The notes under the pieces: generated by a model | What the model saw: the letters and a program-made list of their open reading frames with translations, nothing else | What the model was told of the DNA's origin: nothing | Database searches by the model: none | Position numbers and translations under genes: made by a program | Part shown: in pieces, positions 7,429 to 13,522 of the stretch | How positions within the stretch are numbered: position 1 is the first letter of the stretch | How the letters are laid out: every line of letters starts with the position of its first letter | Assembly (NCBI GenBank): GCA_035686605.1 | Contig: DASRZI010000445.1 | Location: 1 to 13,522 of the forward strand | DNA length: 13,522 nucleotides | Source of the DNA: UBA11865 sp035686605 | GTDB lineage: Bacteria; Chloroflexota; Anaerolineae; Promineifilales; Promineifilaceae | Reading direction: 5' to 3'

Positions 7429-7779
7429 ATGGTACCGATCTATAGCACTGCAGGCGACTGGGTTGCTGTTTATGAGAAAGGCCATATCTTTAGCGGCGAT
7501 GGTCAATGGTTCGGATTCGTTGTGGGGCGAGAGGTATTCGATCCAGCCGGCCAGTATCTTGGATTCCTGAGCGATGACTGCCGGTTGTTGAGAAAACGAA
7601 CGCTAGGTAGAAAGATTCCGCGGATGGATCCTCCTCCTCGACCTGAGAGACCACGGATTCCTGCTAACTTTCCTTTTCCACCCATGATGCGAGAGTTACC
7701 CCATCACATAATCGATATGTTTGAGGATTATCCGGATCGTTTCAAATTCATCTCCGAGACGCGAAAGGATATGGATTGA
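7429..7779 (+). CDS. Small protein with three beta-type repeats and a Pro-rich tail (4-fold beta flower-like)
   Basis: The 116-aa soluble protein is made of three units of about 16 residues: IYSTAGDWVAVY (4-15), IFSGDGQWFGFV (20-31) and VFDPAGQYLGFL (36-47). Each follows the plan hydrophobic-aromatic-x3-Gly-x-aromatic/aliphatic-x-G/A-aromatic. Such units are expected to form short beta hairpins, and the pattern resembles the small domain family called 4-fold beta flower; that assignment is from memory of the pattern, not a search. A basic, proline-rich segment (about 58-86) and a charged C-terminus follow. There is no signal peptide or membrane helix. The ATG has AGGTGA seven bases upstream and a candidate promoter at 7354-7382. 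It lies 67 bp before the thioesterase gene, and its function is unknown. Confidence 0.8.
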   Translation: MVPIYSTAGDWVAVYEKGHIFSGDGQWFGFVVGREVFDPAGQYLGFLSDDCRLLRKRTLGRKIPRMDPPPRPERPRIPANFPFPPMMRELPHHIIDMFEDYPDRFKFISETRKDMD

Positions 7780-7846
7780 TGGTAGTAACGATAACCCATA
7801 TGCTTGCCGTCATCGCATCCAGGAGAGCTTTGCAGGAGAAAGCAGC

Positions 7847-8323
7847 ATGGACCTAAGAACTCCAGCGGACTCCCGCGTGACCCTCACCCAATTAATGGGG
7901 CCTGGATCCGCTAATACGCTTGGTAATGTCCATGGCGGCTATATCATGAAACTTTGCGACGAAGCTGGGGGAATGGCAGCCAGCAAATATGCACGACGCC
8001 ATGCGGTAACTATCGTGGTTGATTCCATGACTTTTCATTCTCCGGTGAACATCGGCGATCTGGTCACGGTCGCTGCGGAGGTGACCTGGACTGGCAGGAC
8101 GTCGATGGAAACTCGGGTAGTGGTAACAGCAGAGGATGTTATTTCTGGAGCAATAACCCACACAAATACCGCATATTTTGTCTACGTTGCCCTTGACGCC
8201 AATGGCCGATCTACGCCGGTGCCTCCCTTACATTGCAGCACCGAAGAGGAGAAGCGAAGGTATGAGAGGGCAGCTGCTAGACAGGTTCACCGTCTGAAAT
8301 CCCGCGAGGAAAGTGTATTATGA
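7847..8323 (+). CDS. Acyl-CoA thioesterase, hotdog fold (YciA/BACH type)
   Basis: It is predicted to hydrolyse acyl-CoA thioesters in the cytosol, releasing CoA and a carboxylic acid. From the ATG at 7847 it is 158 aa, a single hotdog domain of usual length. GNVHGGYIMKLCDEAGGMAA (26-45) contains the conserved N27, the HGG turn, and the D38 catalytic acid on the long hotdog helix. It is followed by TIVVDSMTFHSPVNIGDLV (55-73), the beta strands that pack the fold, and VTWTGRTSMETRV. The C-terminal tail VPPLHCSTEEEKRRYERAAAR is typical of this subfamily. The frame is open further upstream to an ATG at 7721 that overlaps the preceding gene, but AGGAGA at 7834-7839, seven bases before 7847, and the position of the domain support the later start. 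Its stop overlaps the start of the ATPase gene (ATGA), so the two are translationally coupled. Acyl chain preference cannot be told. Confidence 0.9.
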   Translation: MDLRTPADSRVTLTQLMGPGSANTLGNVHGGYIMKLCDEAGGMAASKYARRHAVTIVVDSMTFHSPVNIGDLVTVAAEVTWTGRTSMETRVVVTAEDVISGAITHTNTAYFVYVALDANGRSTPVPPLHCSTEEEKRRYERAAARQVHRLKSREESVL

Positions 8324-9495
8324 GCGAAGTTCGCTCAAGTCTTTTGGATCTACTACGAGGGGCCTCGGCCGCTAGCAAGGTCTTAAGCGCGCCAAAAGTA
8401 GATCTTGGGATTGCCGATATTGAACCCTTCCCCTTCCTGGCCATCATCGGGCAAGAGGAGATGAAGCTAGCCCTGGTGTTGGCGGTTATCAATCCCCTAA
8501 TTGGCGGTGTGCTCCTGGTTGGATCTCGAGGCACGGCAAAAACAACCGCCGTCCACTCGCTGATTGACCTGCTGCCGGTTCGAAGCAGGAGCGTCTGCGT
8601 AGAAGGCTGCACCGAGGAGATGCTCGAAGAACAAGGGATGGAGGCCATTTGCTCCGAATGCGCCGAACGCGTTGGATATGGTGAGCCACTTACCGTCGAG
8701 GACCGGGTACGAATCGTCGATTTGCCCTTAAACGCGCGTCTTGATGACGTCGTGGGTGGCATCAACGAACGCGTCGCTATGGAACAGAAGCGGGTTCGAC
8801 TCGCACGAGGCATTCTCGGCCAGGCCGACGGCAACGTTCTGTATATTGACGAAGTAAACCTGCTGGAAGACGTCGTCACCGATGCCATTTTGAATGCGGC
8901 TTCTGAGGGATTCTATACGGTCCGGCGGGGTCCATTGAACCTTCGCTACCGGTCTCGTTTCTTGTTAATTGGCTCCATGAATCCGGCGGAGGGACAGTTA
9001 AGACCTCAGATCATGGATCGTTTTGGCCTCAGGGTAGTTGTCAGAGGCCTCAAGGATCCGGATATGCGCTACCAGGTCTACCAGCAAGCTCTATCCTACT
9101 ATCAAGATCCTGAAACATTGGCGGCGAGCTACTCCAATATGACTCTGTCGATAGCCCAACAGATTGAAATGGCGAGGAAAATCCTGCCTTCGGTGATCAT
9201 CAGCAATGAAGCTAGACAGTTGGGATTGGATGTCATTCACGAACTAGACGTCGATTCAGGGCGGGCTGAGATAACGATGTTCGAAGCGGCCCGCGCCTAC
9301 TGTGCGGCCGATGAGCGGGAGCAGGTGGCTTCTGACGATGTCCGTGCTGTGGCTCTTTTATCAATGCGCTTTAGACAGAGTAGTGGTCTTGACGAATTCT
9401 TTAGGATTCAGCAAGTAGAGGACCAGAAGCTGCAAACATTACTCGATGGATTGAGCGGTGGCGCGGCTGCCGGTTCTACAAGCGATTCAGCGTGA
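8320..9495 (+). CDS. ChlI/BchI-like AAA+ ATPase (magnesium chelatase subunit I homolog) with four-Cys insert
   Basis: The 391-aa cytosolic AAA+ ATPase resembles the I subunit of magnesium chelatase. Motifs in order: FPFLAIIGQEEMKLAL (37-52), Walker A GSRGTAKTT (68-76), a Cys-containing insert (C93, C97, C111, C114), VDLPLNARLDDVVGG (133-147), Walker B VLYIDEVNLLEDVV (173-186), sensor-1 region GSMNPAEGQLRPQIMDRFGL (218-237) with the arginine-finger candidates R228 and R234, and a helical lid with SGRAEITMFEAARAY (313-327; sensor-2 R315). Walker A carries Ala where GKT loops usually have Gly before Lys. Genuine chelatases act with a ChlD/BchD and a ChlH/BchH subunit, neither of which is nearby, and no chlorophyll gene is seen, so the name should not be taken as function. 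It is sandwiched by ATGA and GTGA overlaps between a thioesterase and a membrane protein. It may be a remodelling ATPase for another complex. Confidence 0.9.
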   Translation: MSEVRSSLLDLLRGASAASKVLSAPKVDLGIADIEPFPFLAIIGQEEMKLALVLAVINPLIGGVLLVGSRGTAKTTAVHSLIDLLPVRSRSVCVEGCTEEMLEEQGMEAICSECAERVGYGEPLTVEDRVRIVDLPLNARLDDVVGGINERVAMEQKRVRLARGILGQADGNVLYIDEVNLLEDVVTDAILNAASEGFYTVRRGPLNLRYRSRFLLIGSMNPAEGQLRPQIMDRFGLRVVVRGLKDPDMRYQVYQQALSYYQDPETLAASYSNMTLSIAQQIEMARKILPSVIISNEARQLGLDVIHELDVDSGRAEITMFEAARAYCAADEREQVASDDVRAVALLSMRFRQSSGLDEFFRIQQVEDQKLQTLLDGLSGGAAAGSTSDSA

Positions 9496-10157
9496 AGCGC
9501 GATTCATTAGTCCAAGCCATTCTCAAGATTGGTTTTACCAGTATTTTGCTTGGATATTTCCTCGTCTGGCTTCCCCACCAGTCTGTGGGCTTGTCATTCA
9601 TCGGTCTAGAGATGGGTGAATGGACAAAGTTCCTACCAAAAGTCCAGGGAGGTCAATATCTCCCCGACCGAATACTCTTCTATCTGCCGCCAATCACCCT
9701 CGGTTTGATGCTCACCGTCTGGACAATCGGCTGGCCTAATGAGTCATGGAAAACCTGGGCGCTGCGGACTCTTGCAGTGATCATCAGTCTTTTGGCTTTC
9801 CCCCCGTTCGAGTCAATCCAGTTTGACTCCACTGGTCAATGGATGCCAAGATTATTGCTGGTACTATTTGTAGCTTTCTCAGCCGTACTTTGCAGTCAGG
9901 CCGCGCGATTACCCGAACACTCAGCCGAACTGATTGAATGGTCAGCCTTTTTGATTTTAGGATTAGTAGGGGCGATCTTGCCTTTGTGGACTTATCTAGT
10001 CTTACGTCCTGAGATAGCGTCGATATTTGGCCAGAATGTGGGAATCGGACCTGGATTGTGGATCAACACTATTGGGCAGCTGACCGTGGCTGGGGTAGGG
10101 GGTTATTGTTTGCTTTACGCCTCAAAGAGAACGAAAGAACGATCGATTATTGCCTAA
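9492..10157 (+). CDS. Uncharacterised six-helix membrane protein
   Basis: I do not recognise this 221-aa protein. Hydrophobic stretches at about 10-28, 60-80, 90-106, 118-136, 150-170 and 188-209 suggest six transmembrane helices with short loops. The first loop (about 29-58) holds the aromatic and charged stretch GEWTKFLPKVQGGQYLPDR, and the C-terminus is basic (SKRTKERS). No signal peptidase site, cysteine pair or catalytic motif stands out. Start is GTG at 9492, which overlaps the stop of the ATPase gene (GTGA), so its translation is probably coupled to it. That makes a physical or functional partnership with the ChlI-like ATPase likely, but it is an inference. It is the last gene before a convergent acyl carrier protein gene. 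Confidence 0.8.
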   Translation: MKRDSLVQAILKIGFTSILLGYFLVWLPHQSVGLSFIGLEMGEWTKFLPKVQGGQYLPDRILFYLPPITLGLMLTVWTIGWPNESWKTWALRTLAVIISLLAFPPFESIQFDSTGQWMPRLLLVLFVAFSAVLCSQAARLPEHSAELIEWSAFLILGLVGAILPLWTYLVLRPEIASIFGQNVGIGPGLWINTIGQLTVAGVGGYCLLYASKRTKERSIIA

Positions 10158-10162
10158 GACGC

Positions 10163-10189
10163 AAAAAAGACGATGGGTTGCATCGTCTT
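10163..10189 (-). terminator. Intrinsic terminator of the acyl carrier protein gene
   Basis: The arms 10167-10175 and 10181-10189 (AAGACGATG / CATCGTCTT) pair perfectly over 9 bp with a 5-nt loop. On the minus strand the stem runs directly into TTTTTT (six A on the plus strand at 10163-10168), the classical form. On the plus strand the hairpin starts 9 bp after the membrane-protein stop, and a TTTTTT tract follows only after an 11-bp gap, so termination in that direction is less sure. Confidence 0.82.
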
Positions 10190-10241
10190 AATGCATATTG
10201 TTTTTTCTTGCTTAGAAAATCGCTGGGCAATAGCGTTATTG

Positions 10242-10484
10242 CTATTGATTGGTCATGTTCTCGTCGATGTATTTTACTACCTCGCCAACGGTTGTGATTT
10301 TCTGCGCCTCTTCATCCGAAATCTCACCATTGAATTCTTCTTCGAAAGCCATGATCAACTCGACCAGATCTAATGAATCGGCTTCCAAATCTTCGCGGAA
10401 ACGAGCTTCCGTCGTTACTTGCTCTTCTTCTACGCCGAGTAACTCGACAATGATTGCTCGTACACGGTTTTCGGTATCATTCAT
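10242..10484 (-). CDS. acpP: Acyl carrier protein
   Basis: The 80-aa, strongly acidic four-helix carrier holds growing acyl chains on a 4'-phosphopantetheine arm during fatty acid synthesis. The modification site is S37 in the motif EADSLDLVELIMAFEEEF (34-51), which is nearly identical to the classical AcpP helix II. NRVRAIIVELLGV at the N-terminus and ITTVGEVVKYIDEN at the C-terminus are also standard. The ATG at 10484 has a very good ribosome site (AAGGAG, eight bases upstream). It has a well-formed promoter upstream and an intrinsic terminator 53 bp downstream, so it can be expressed as a single gene, consistent with the high level at which AcpP is needed. A fab gene is not adjacent in the window. 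It could serve a specialised pathway, but nothing in the sequence points away from fatty acid synthesis. Confidence 0.96.
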   Translation of the reverse strand: MNDTENRVRAIIVELLGVEEEQVTTEARFREDLEADSLDLVELIMAFEEEFNGEISDEEAQKITTVGEVVKYIDENMTNQ

Positions 10485-10524
10485 GGGGTGTTCTCCTTAG
10501 GTATTTCTCTGAAACAGCATCGCA

Positions 10525-10552
10525 ATTTTAGGCCTGACTTCTCAATTGTCAA
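10525..10552 (-). promoter_or_regulatory. Sigma-70-type promoter of the acyl carrier protein gene
   Basis: On the minus strand a perfect TTGACA (plus-strand 10547-10552) is separated by 16 bp from TAAAAT (10525-10530; 5 of 6 of TATAAT). Transcription would start near 10518, about 34 nt before the ATG at 10484, leaving room for the strong ribosome site. This is the best promoter match in the window. Confidence 0.75.
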
Positions 10553-10609
10553 GTGGAAGGTGCAAAGTCATTAAGACGGCGCGCGCTATCCATGCCAATA
10601 TCGTATATT

Positions 10610-13522
10610 CTAACCCCCGACTTCGGACTTAGTTGCGTTCTGCAATAGACCAGTATGGTTGCTCTCAAGCCAGACAACTAATCCGAGCAGCAGGTAAAAG
10701 CAATAAGCCAGGTCCACAAGGAAAAAACTATGATCTACCAGGCCGTGAAATAGCATGTAGACCAAGGATCCAAGGATGCCGATTGCCATTGGTCTCCACA
10801 GACGATGAACCATGGACTGAATGCGTATCGCAATCCAAAGGAATGACACAATCATCCATATTCCGGCAGCCAGTCCGAGAAAGCCCAATCTGGTCGCGAA
10901 ATCGAGGATGATGTTGTGCGGATGGCTAAGATTCGGCTCCTGCCAGGCGCTATCCAAAATGTATCGGCCCCGGTAGGCATACAGAAAATTATCCAGCCCA
11001 ACGCCGAATACTGGATGGTCCCGCAGCATGTTTAGACTCGAGCGCCAAAGACTAAGTCTGAAGAAACCCGTCTCGCCCTGGGGATTAAACCTTCCAGCAA
11101 TCTGCGGAATCTGAAGCGCAGTTATCAGACCGACGAAACCAAGAAGGCCGAGTCCCGCAAGCCAGGGCCAAATCTTGCCCCCTACTGCTCGCCGCCACAG
11201 GATCAGCACGACGATGATGGCAGCAGGTAAGCCCAAAAGAAGCGAACCTTTGCTGTAAGTTAGCAGAGTGGCTAATAGGATGGGGATGAGGGCTAGGCTG
11301 TAGGCAATCCTTCTGCGACCCGCGCCCATAAGACCCATAGAAATCAAGATCGGAATGAGCCGGCCGAGGTACAGGGCGACGTTGTTCGGCGATCCATATA
11401 CCGATCTGAGGCGCATTAGACCACCTTCCGCCGTTATTAGATTTTGACCAGTTGCATACTGGCCCAATCCAATAACCGCCATCACCAATCCACCGAGGAT
11501 AAGTGCATCGACGATCGTCCATACCTCTCTATCCTTGAGCTGCATGACCCGAATAAGGGCATACAAGATCGCCGGCTCAATAATAATCACCCGCCACTCG
11601 TTGGTGGCAACATCCAGCCGCTCGGTAAAGATCAGCGACAATGTGGCTATCAAAGTGAAGGCCAACACTGCGAAGTCGGCATTAACCCACCTAAATTTAC
11701 GCCGCCTGGTCTGCCCTCTCGCGGACGAGATCAGATGTTTGATCACGGTCGCCGTAATGAAAGCCGACAGTGTTAAAAGCAGAAACACTTCGACTGGCGA
11801 AAAACGGTAGCCAAGCATCGGCTTCGGCTTGACATAATATGGCAATGAAAAGGCCACCAGGGCGATACCCCAGGCCGGTCGTAAGACGAGTAAAACAAAA
11901 AGGATCACTAGGGCTGCGATATATAGAAAGAAAGAAGGTGCGACGTAGAATATTGAGGCAACGGCCGCCGTCAGCGCCAATTGTCCGGTATCGCCGAGCC
12001 GGCGATAGACGCCAGCTGCCTGCTCTCCCCAGGTCAGCCAACCGCTCGTTACGACAAGAAGCGCGCTTAGAGCCGTCAGCAGCAACTGCTGGCGACTGCT
12101 CAGCCGACCCAGCCATCCGCTTAGCTTGGTCGATGTATCTTTCCAGTCTACCCGCGTTGCTCCAACGATGGCCGCGATCAGCGACAGGATAGCCAGAAGG
12201 CCCAACGCGATCATCCATACGCGATACACGTTCGCCGGAGGTTGGTAGCCGGTGGTAAAGCCTTTGAGCGCCCATTGATCCGATCCCCTAAAGGCAGTTG
12301 CCTCAAGGATATGGGCACCCGGCTCCAGGTTGGCGGCTACCAATTCAGTCGATACGAAATCATCTCCAGGTATCGGTGAGTTTAGTACGAGAGATGCTCC
12401 TTCACCGTCATTGGGAAGTTGGTTCGCAGGATCGCCATCGATGGTAACGTAAAATCGAGCGTGATAATCCGCCCGACGGACGTTGAGAGCGACCTCTGTC
12501 CCCCAAAAATCGAATGAGACACTATCGCCGCTGCTTCCTACATCGGCCCCGAATTCCGGGGAAAAACGCCACGATCCCTGGTAGCTCTGCGAAGGAGCTT
12601 CAGGATCAGCCCACGAGAAACCCGGGTAAGCTAGGCTATGAGATGGAAGCTCATTTCCCAACGCGGTCTGCGCAGGGCGGCCGGCAATACTGAAACCCCA
12701 TATAGGATCATCTGACTGAGCCAATGGTTCAAAATTCTCCAGGAACATCAAACCCATCCAGGGCCATTCCTCTTTGGCTCTGTTGATAGCCTCGACCGAC
12801 CAATCTGCCTGGGTATCTTCTGCAACCTGCCCCCAGATAGATGGATCGCCAGTCCACTGGCTAGGCAGGCTGTTCCACCCCCAATTTCCAGCCCATATCG
12901 CCTTGTCTCCGTCACCGTATCTCTCCATTGTCTCGCGAAGTAGAATGATCCGACTGAAGTTAAGAATGTCGTGATCTACCTCGCGATCGAATGGATCGCT
13001 ATCAAATCCATACGGCTTACCTGCTGCTACGTCAAAGAAAGCCCCTGCACCAGCGTCATACAATGATTCCAAATACAGAACATCCGAGATATTCTCTGGA
13101 CCCGTCTCAACCGTTGGGGCTAACGGAGAGGCAACAATCACTGCGTCCGGATCAGCAGTTTTTATCGCTGCCGCTGTGGCGGAGAGAATCGCGGCATATT
13201 CTGAAGGATTAACAGGCCTATTACCCCAGTGCGCTGAGAGGTTTGGTTCGTCCCAGATAACGTAATAATCCAGTCCATTTCCGTGCTTCTTGGCAAATTG
13301 ACCCGCCCAGTTGGCGAAGGACCTTGGATTGGTGGGCGGTGTGAAATCATCGTGCGGACAGCCATCAAGGAGGGGTATCAGGAGGAGATTCCACCGATCG
13401 ACGGCATCGATAATTTTTCCGGTTTCTTCCCAGTCGAACTCTTCACAAAAGTAGAACGATTGCTTGACATGTCCGACACCCATCTCGCTAATTGAGAACA
13501 AGACATCATCAAGGGTGGCGTC
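10610..13522 (-). CDS. Glycoside hydrolase-like / beta-sandwich / O-antigen ligase fusion membrane protein (N-terminus outside window)
   Basis: The frame is open to the window edge, so the real start lies beyond 13522; the TTG at 13501 is not needed as a start. Residues are counted from that TTG (963 aa to the TAG at 10610). Residues 1-280 look like a clan GH-A TIM barrel: LDYYVIWDEPNLSAHWG (77-93) carries the usual acid/base Glu (E85), and ASPLAPTVE, IWAGNWGWNSLP (202-213) and EEWPWMGLMFLENFEP (244-259) follow. The position where such enzymes usually have Glu (TEFGW-like) reads AGNWGW. Residues 305-415 form a beta-rich domain (SFDFWGTEVAL, YVTIDGDP, LEPGAHILEA) that may bind carbohydrate. 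A helix at 424-447 leads into about 12 transmembrane helices with ligase signatures: VYGSPNNVALYLG (701-713), LTYSKGSLLLG (747-757), LRDHPVFGVGLDNF (826-839), SHPHNIILDFATRLGFLG (859-876) and FHGLVDHSFF (918-927). No terminator was found between its stop and acpP. Confidence 0.88.
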   Translation of the reverse strand, partial: DATLDDVLFSISEMGVGHVKQSFYFCEEFDWEETGKIIDAVDRWNLLLIPLLDGCPHDDFTPPTNPRSFANWAGQFAKKHGNGLDYYVIWDEPNLSAHWGNRPVNPSEYAAILSATAAAIKTADPDAVIVASPLAPTVETGPENISDVLYLESLYDAGAGAFFDVAAGKPYGFDSDPFDREVDHDILNFSRIILLRETMERYGDGDKAIWAGNWGWNSLPSQWTGDPSIWGQVAEDTQADWSVEAINRAKEEWPWMGLMFLENFEPLAQSDDPIWGFSIAGRPAQTALGNELPSHSLAYPGFSWADPEAPSQSYQGSWRFSPEFGADVGSSGDSVSFDFWGTEVALNVRRADYHARFYVTIDGDPANQLPNDGEGASLVLNSPIPGDDFVSTELVAANLEPGAHILEATAFRGSDQWALKGFTTGYQPPANVYRVWMIALGLLAILSLIAAIVGATRVDWKDTSTKLSGWLGRLSSRQQLLLTALSALLVVTSGWLTWGEQAAGVYRRLGDTGQLALTAAVASIFYVAPSFFLYIAALVILFVLLVLRPAWGIALVAFSLPYYVKPKPMLGYRFSPVEVFLLLTLSAFITATVIKHLISSARGQTRRRKFRWVNADFAVLAFTLIATLSLIFTERLDVATNEWRVIIIEPAILYALIRVMQLKDREVWTIVDALILGGLVMAVIGLGQYATGQNLITAEGGLMRLRSVYGSPNNVALYLGRLIPILISMGLMGAGRRRIAYSLALIPILLATLLTYSKGSLLLGLPAAIIVVLILWRRAVGGKIWPWLAGLGLLGFVGLITALQIPQIAGRFNPQGETGFFRLSLWRSSLNMLRDHPVFGVGLDNFLYAYRGRYILDSAWQEPNLSHPHNIILDFATRLGFLGLAAGIWMIVSFLWIAIRIQSMVHRLWRPMAIGILGSLVYMLFHGLVDHSFFLVDLAYCFYLLLGLVVWLESNHTGLLQNATKSEVGG

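Noticed and set aside
7721..7846. N-terminal extension of the thioesterase from an ATG at 7721
   Set aside because: It overlaps the previous gene, has no ribosome site and no hotdog similarity. The ATG at 7847 has AGGAGA at good spacing.
8277..8888. 203-codon minus-strand frame, very rich in Ser and Arg
   Set aside because: It is antisense to the well-supported ChlI-like ATPase. The Ser/Arg bias is what the complement of that coding sequence gives.
10228..10247. CAATAGC/GCTATTG inverted repeat overlapping the acpP stop codon
   Set aside because: A seven-pair AT-rich stem with no following T run on either strand. The better terminator is at 10163-10189.
11697..12275. Minus-strand 192-codon frame and plus-strand 117-codon frame inside the fusion gene
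   Set aside because: Both are shadows of the hydrophobic membrane-domain coding sequence, with Arg/Ser/Pro-rich translations and no ribosome sites.

Overview
The window looks like chromosomal DNA from a free-living, moderate-GC bacterium, most likely a member of the Chloroflexota. This is an inference from gene content and style: an FMN-type (type 2) isopentenyl diphosphate isomerase paired with a polyprenyl synthase of the DDxxG-IWGD type, several large O-antigen-ligase-like membrane proteins, a stand-alone ChlI-like ATPase, and ordinary Shine-Dalgarno sites. No rRNA, tRNA, CRISPR array, IS element or phage gene was seen. Nearly all of the sequence is coding, and all non-coding gaps are under 300 bp.

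Layout. (1) 2-523, + strand: C-terminal end of RNA polymerase beta' (rpoC), closed by a strong hairpin terminator that also faces the convergent operon. (2) 618-2813, - strand: a two-gene isoprenoid operon, fni followed by a polyprenyl (GGPP-type) diphosphate synthase. (3) 3075-7287, + strand: a glycan-assembly cluster with a UDP-glucuronate-decarboxylase-like sugar nucleotide SDR, an O-antigen ligase/polymerase-like membrane protein, a GtrA-family membrane protein and a GT4 glycosyltransferase. The first three genes overlap by 4-8 bp. (4) 7429-10157, + strand: a second cluster with its own candidate promoter, encoding a small three-repeat beta-type protein, a hotdog acyl-CoA thioesterase, a ChlI-like AAA+ ATPase and a six-helix membrane protein. 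The last three are joined by ATGA/GTGA overlaps. (5) 10242-10484, - strand: an acyl carrier protein gene with its own promoter and terminator. (6) 10610-13522, - strand: the 3' 2.9 kb of a very large gene fusing a clan GH-A-like glycoside hydrolase domain, a beta-sandwich domain and a complete O-antigen-ligase/polymerase membrane domain. Its start lies outside the window.

How the parts may work together. The isoprenoid operon makes DMAPP and extends it into a polyprenyl diphosphate, usable for membrane lipids, quinones or lipid carriers. The glycan cluster would make a UDP-sugar, transfer sugars, flip or supply lipid-linked sugar (GtrA) and polymerise or ligate the glycan. The large fusion protein is a second ligase/polymerase that carries its own carbohydrate-active domain, probably on the outer face of the membrane. 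The thioesterase/ATPase/membrane-protein group has no assigned pathway; its ATPase is of the Mg-chelatase I type but no chelatase partner gene is nearby.

The most unusual items are the hydrolase-ligase fusion, including the apparent loss of a catalytic Glu in its hydrolase domain, and the thioesterase-ChlI-membrane-protein module.
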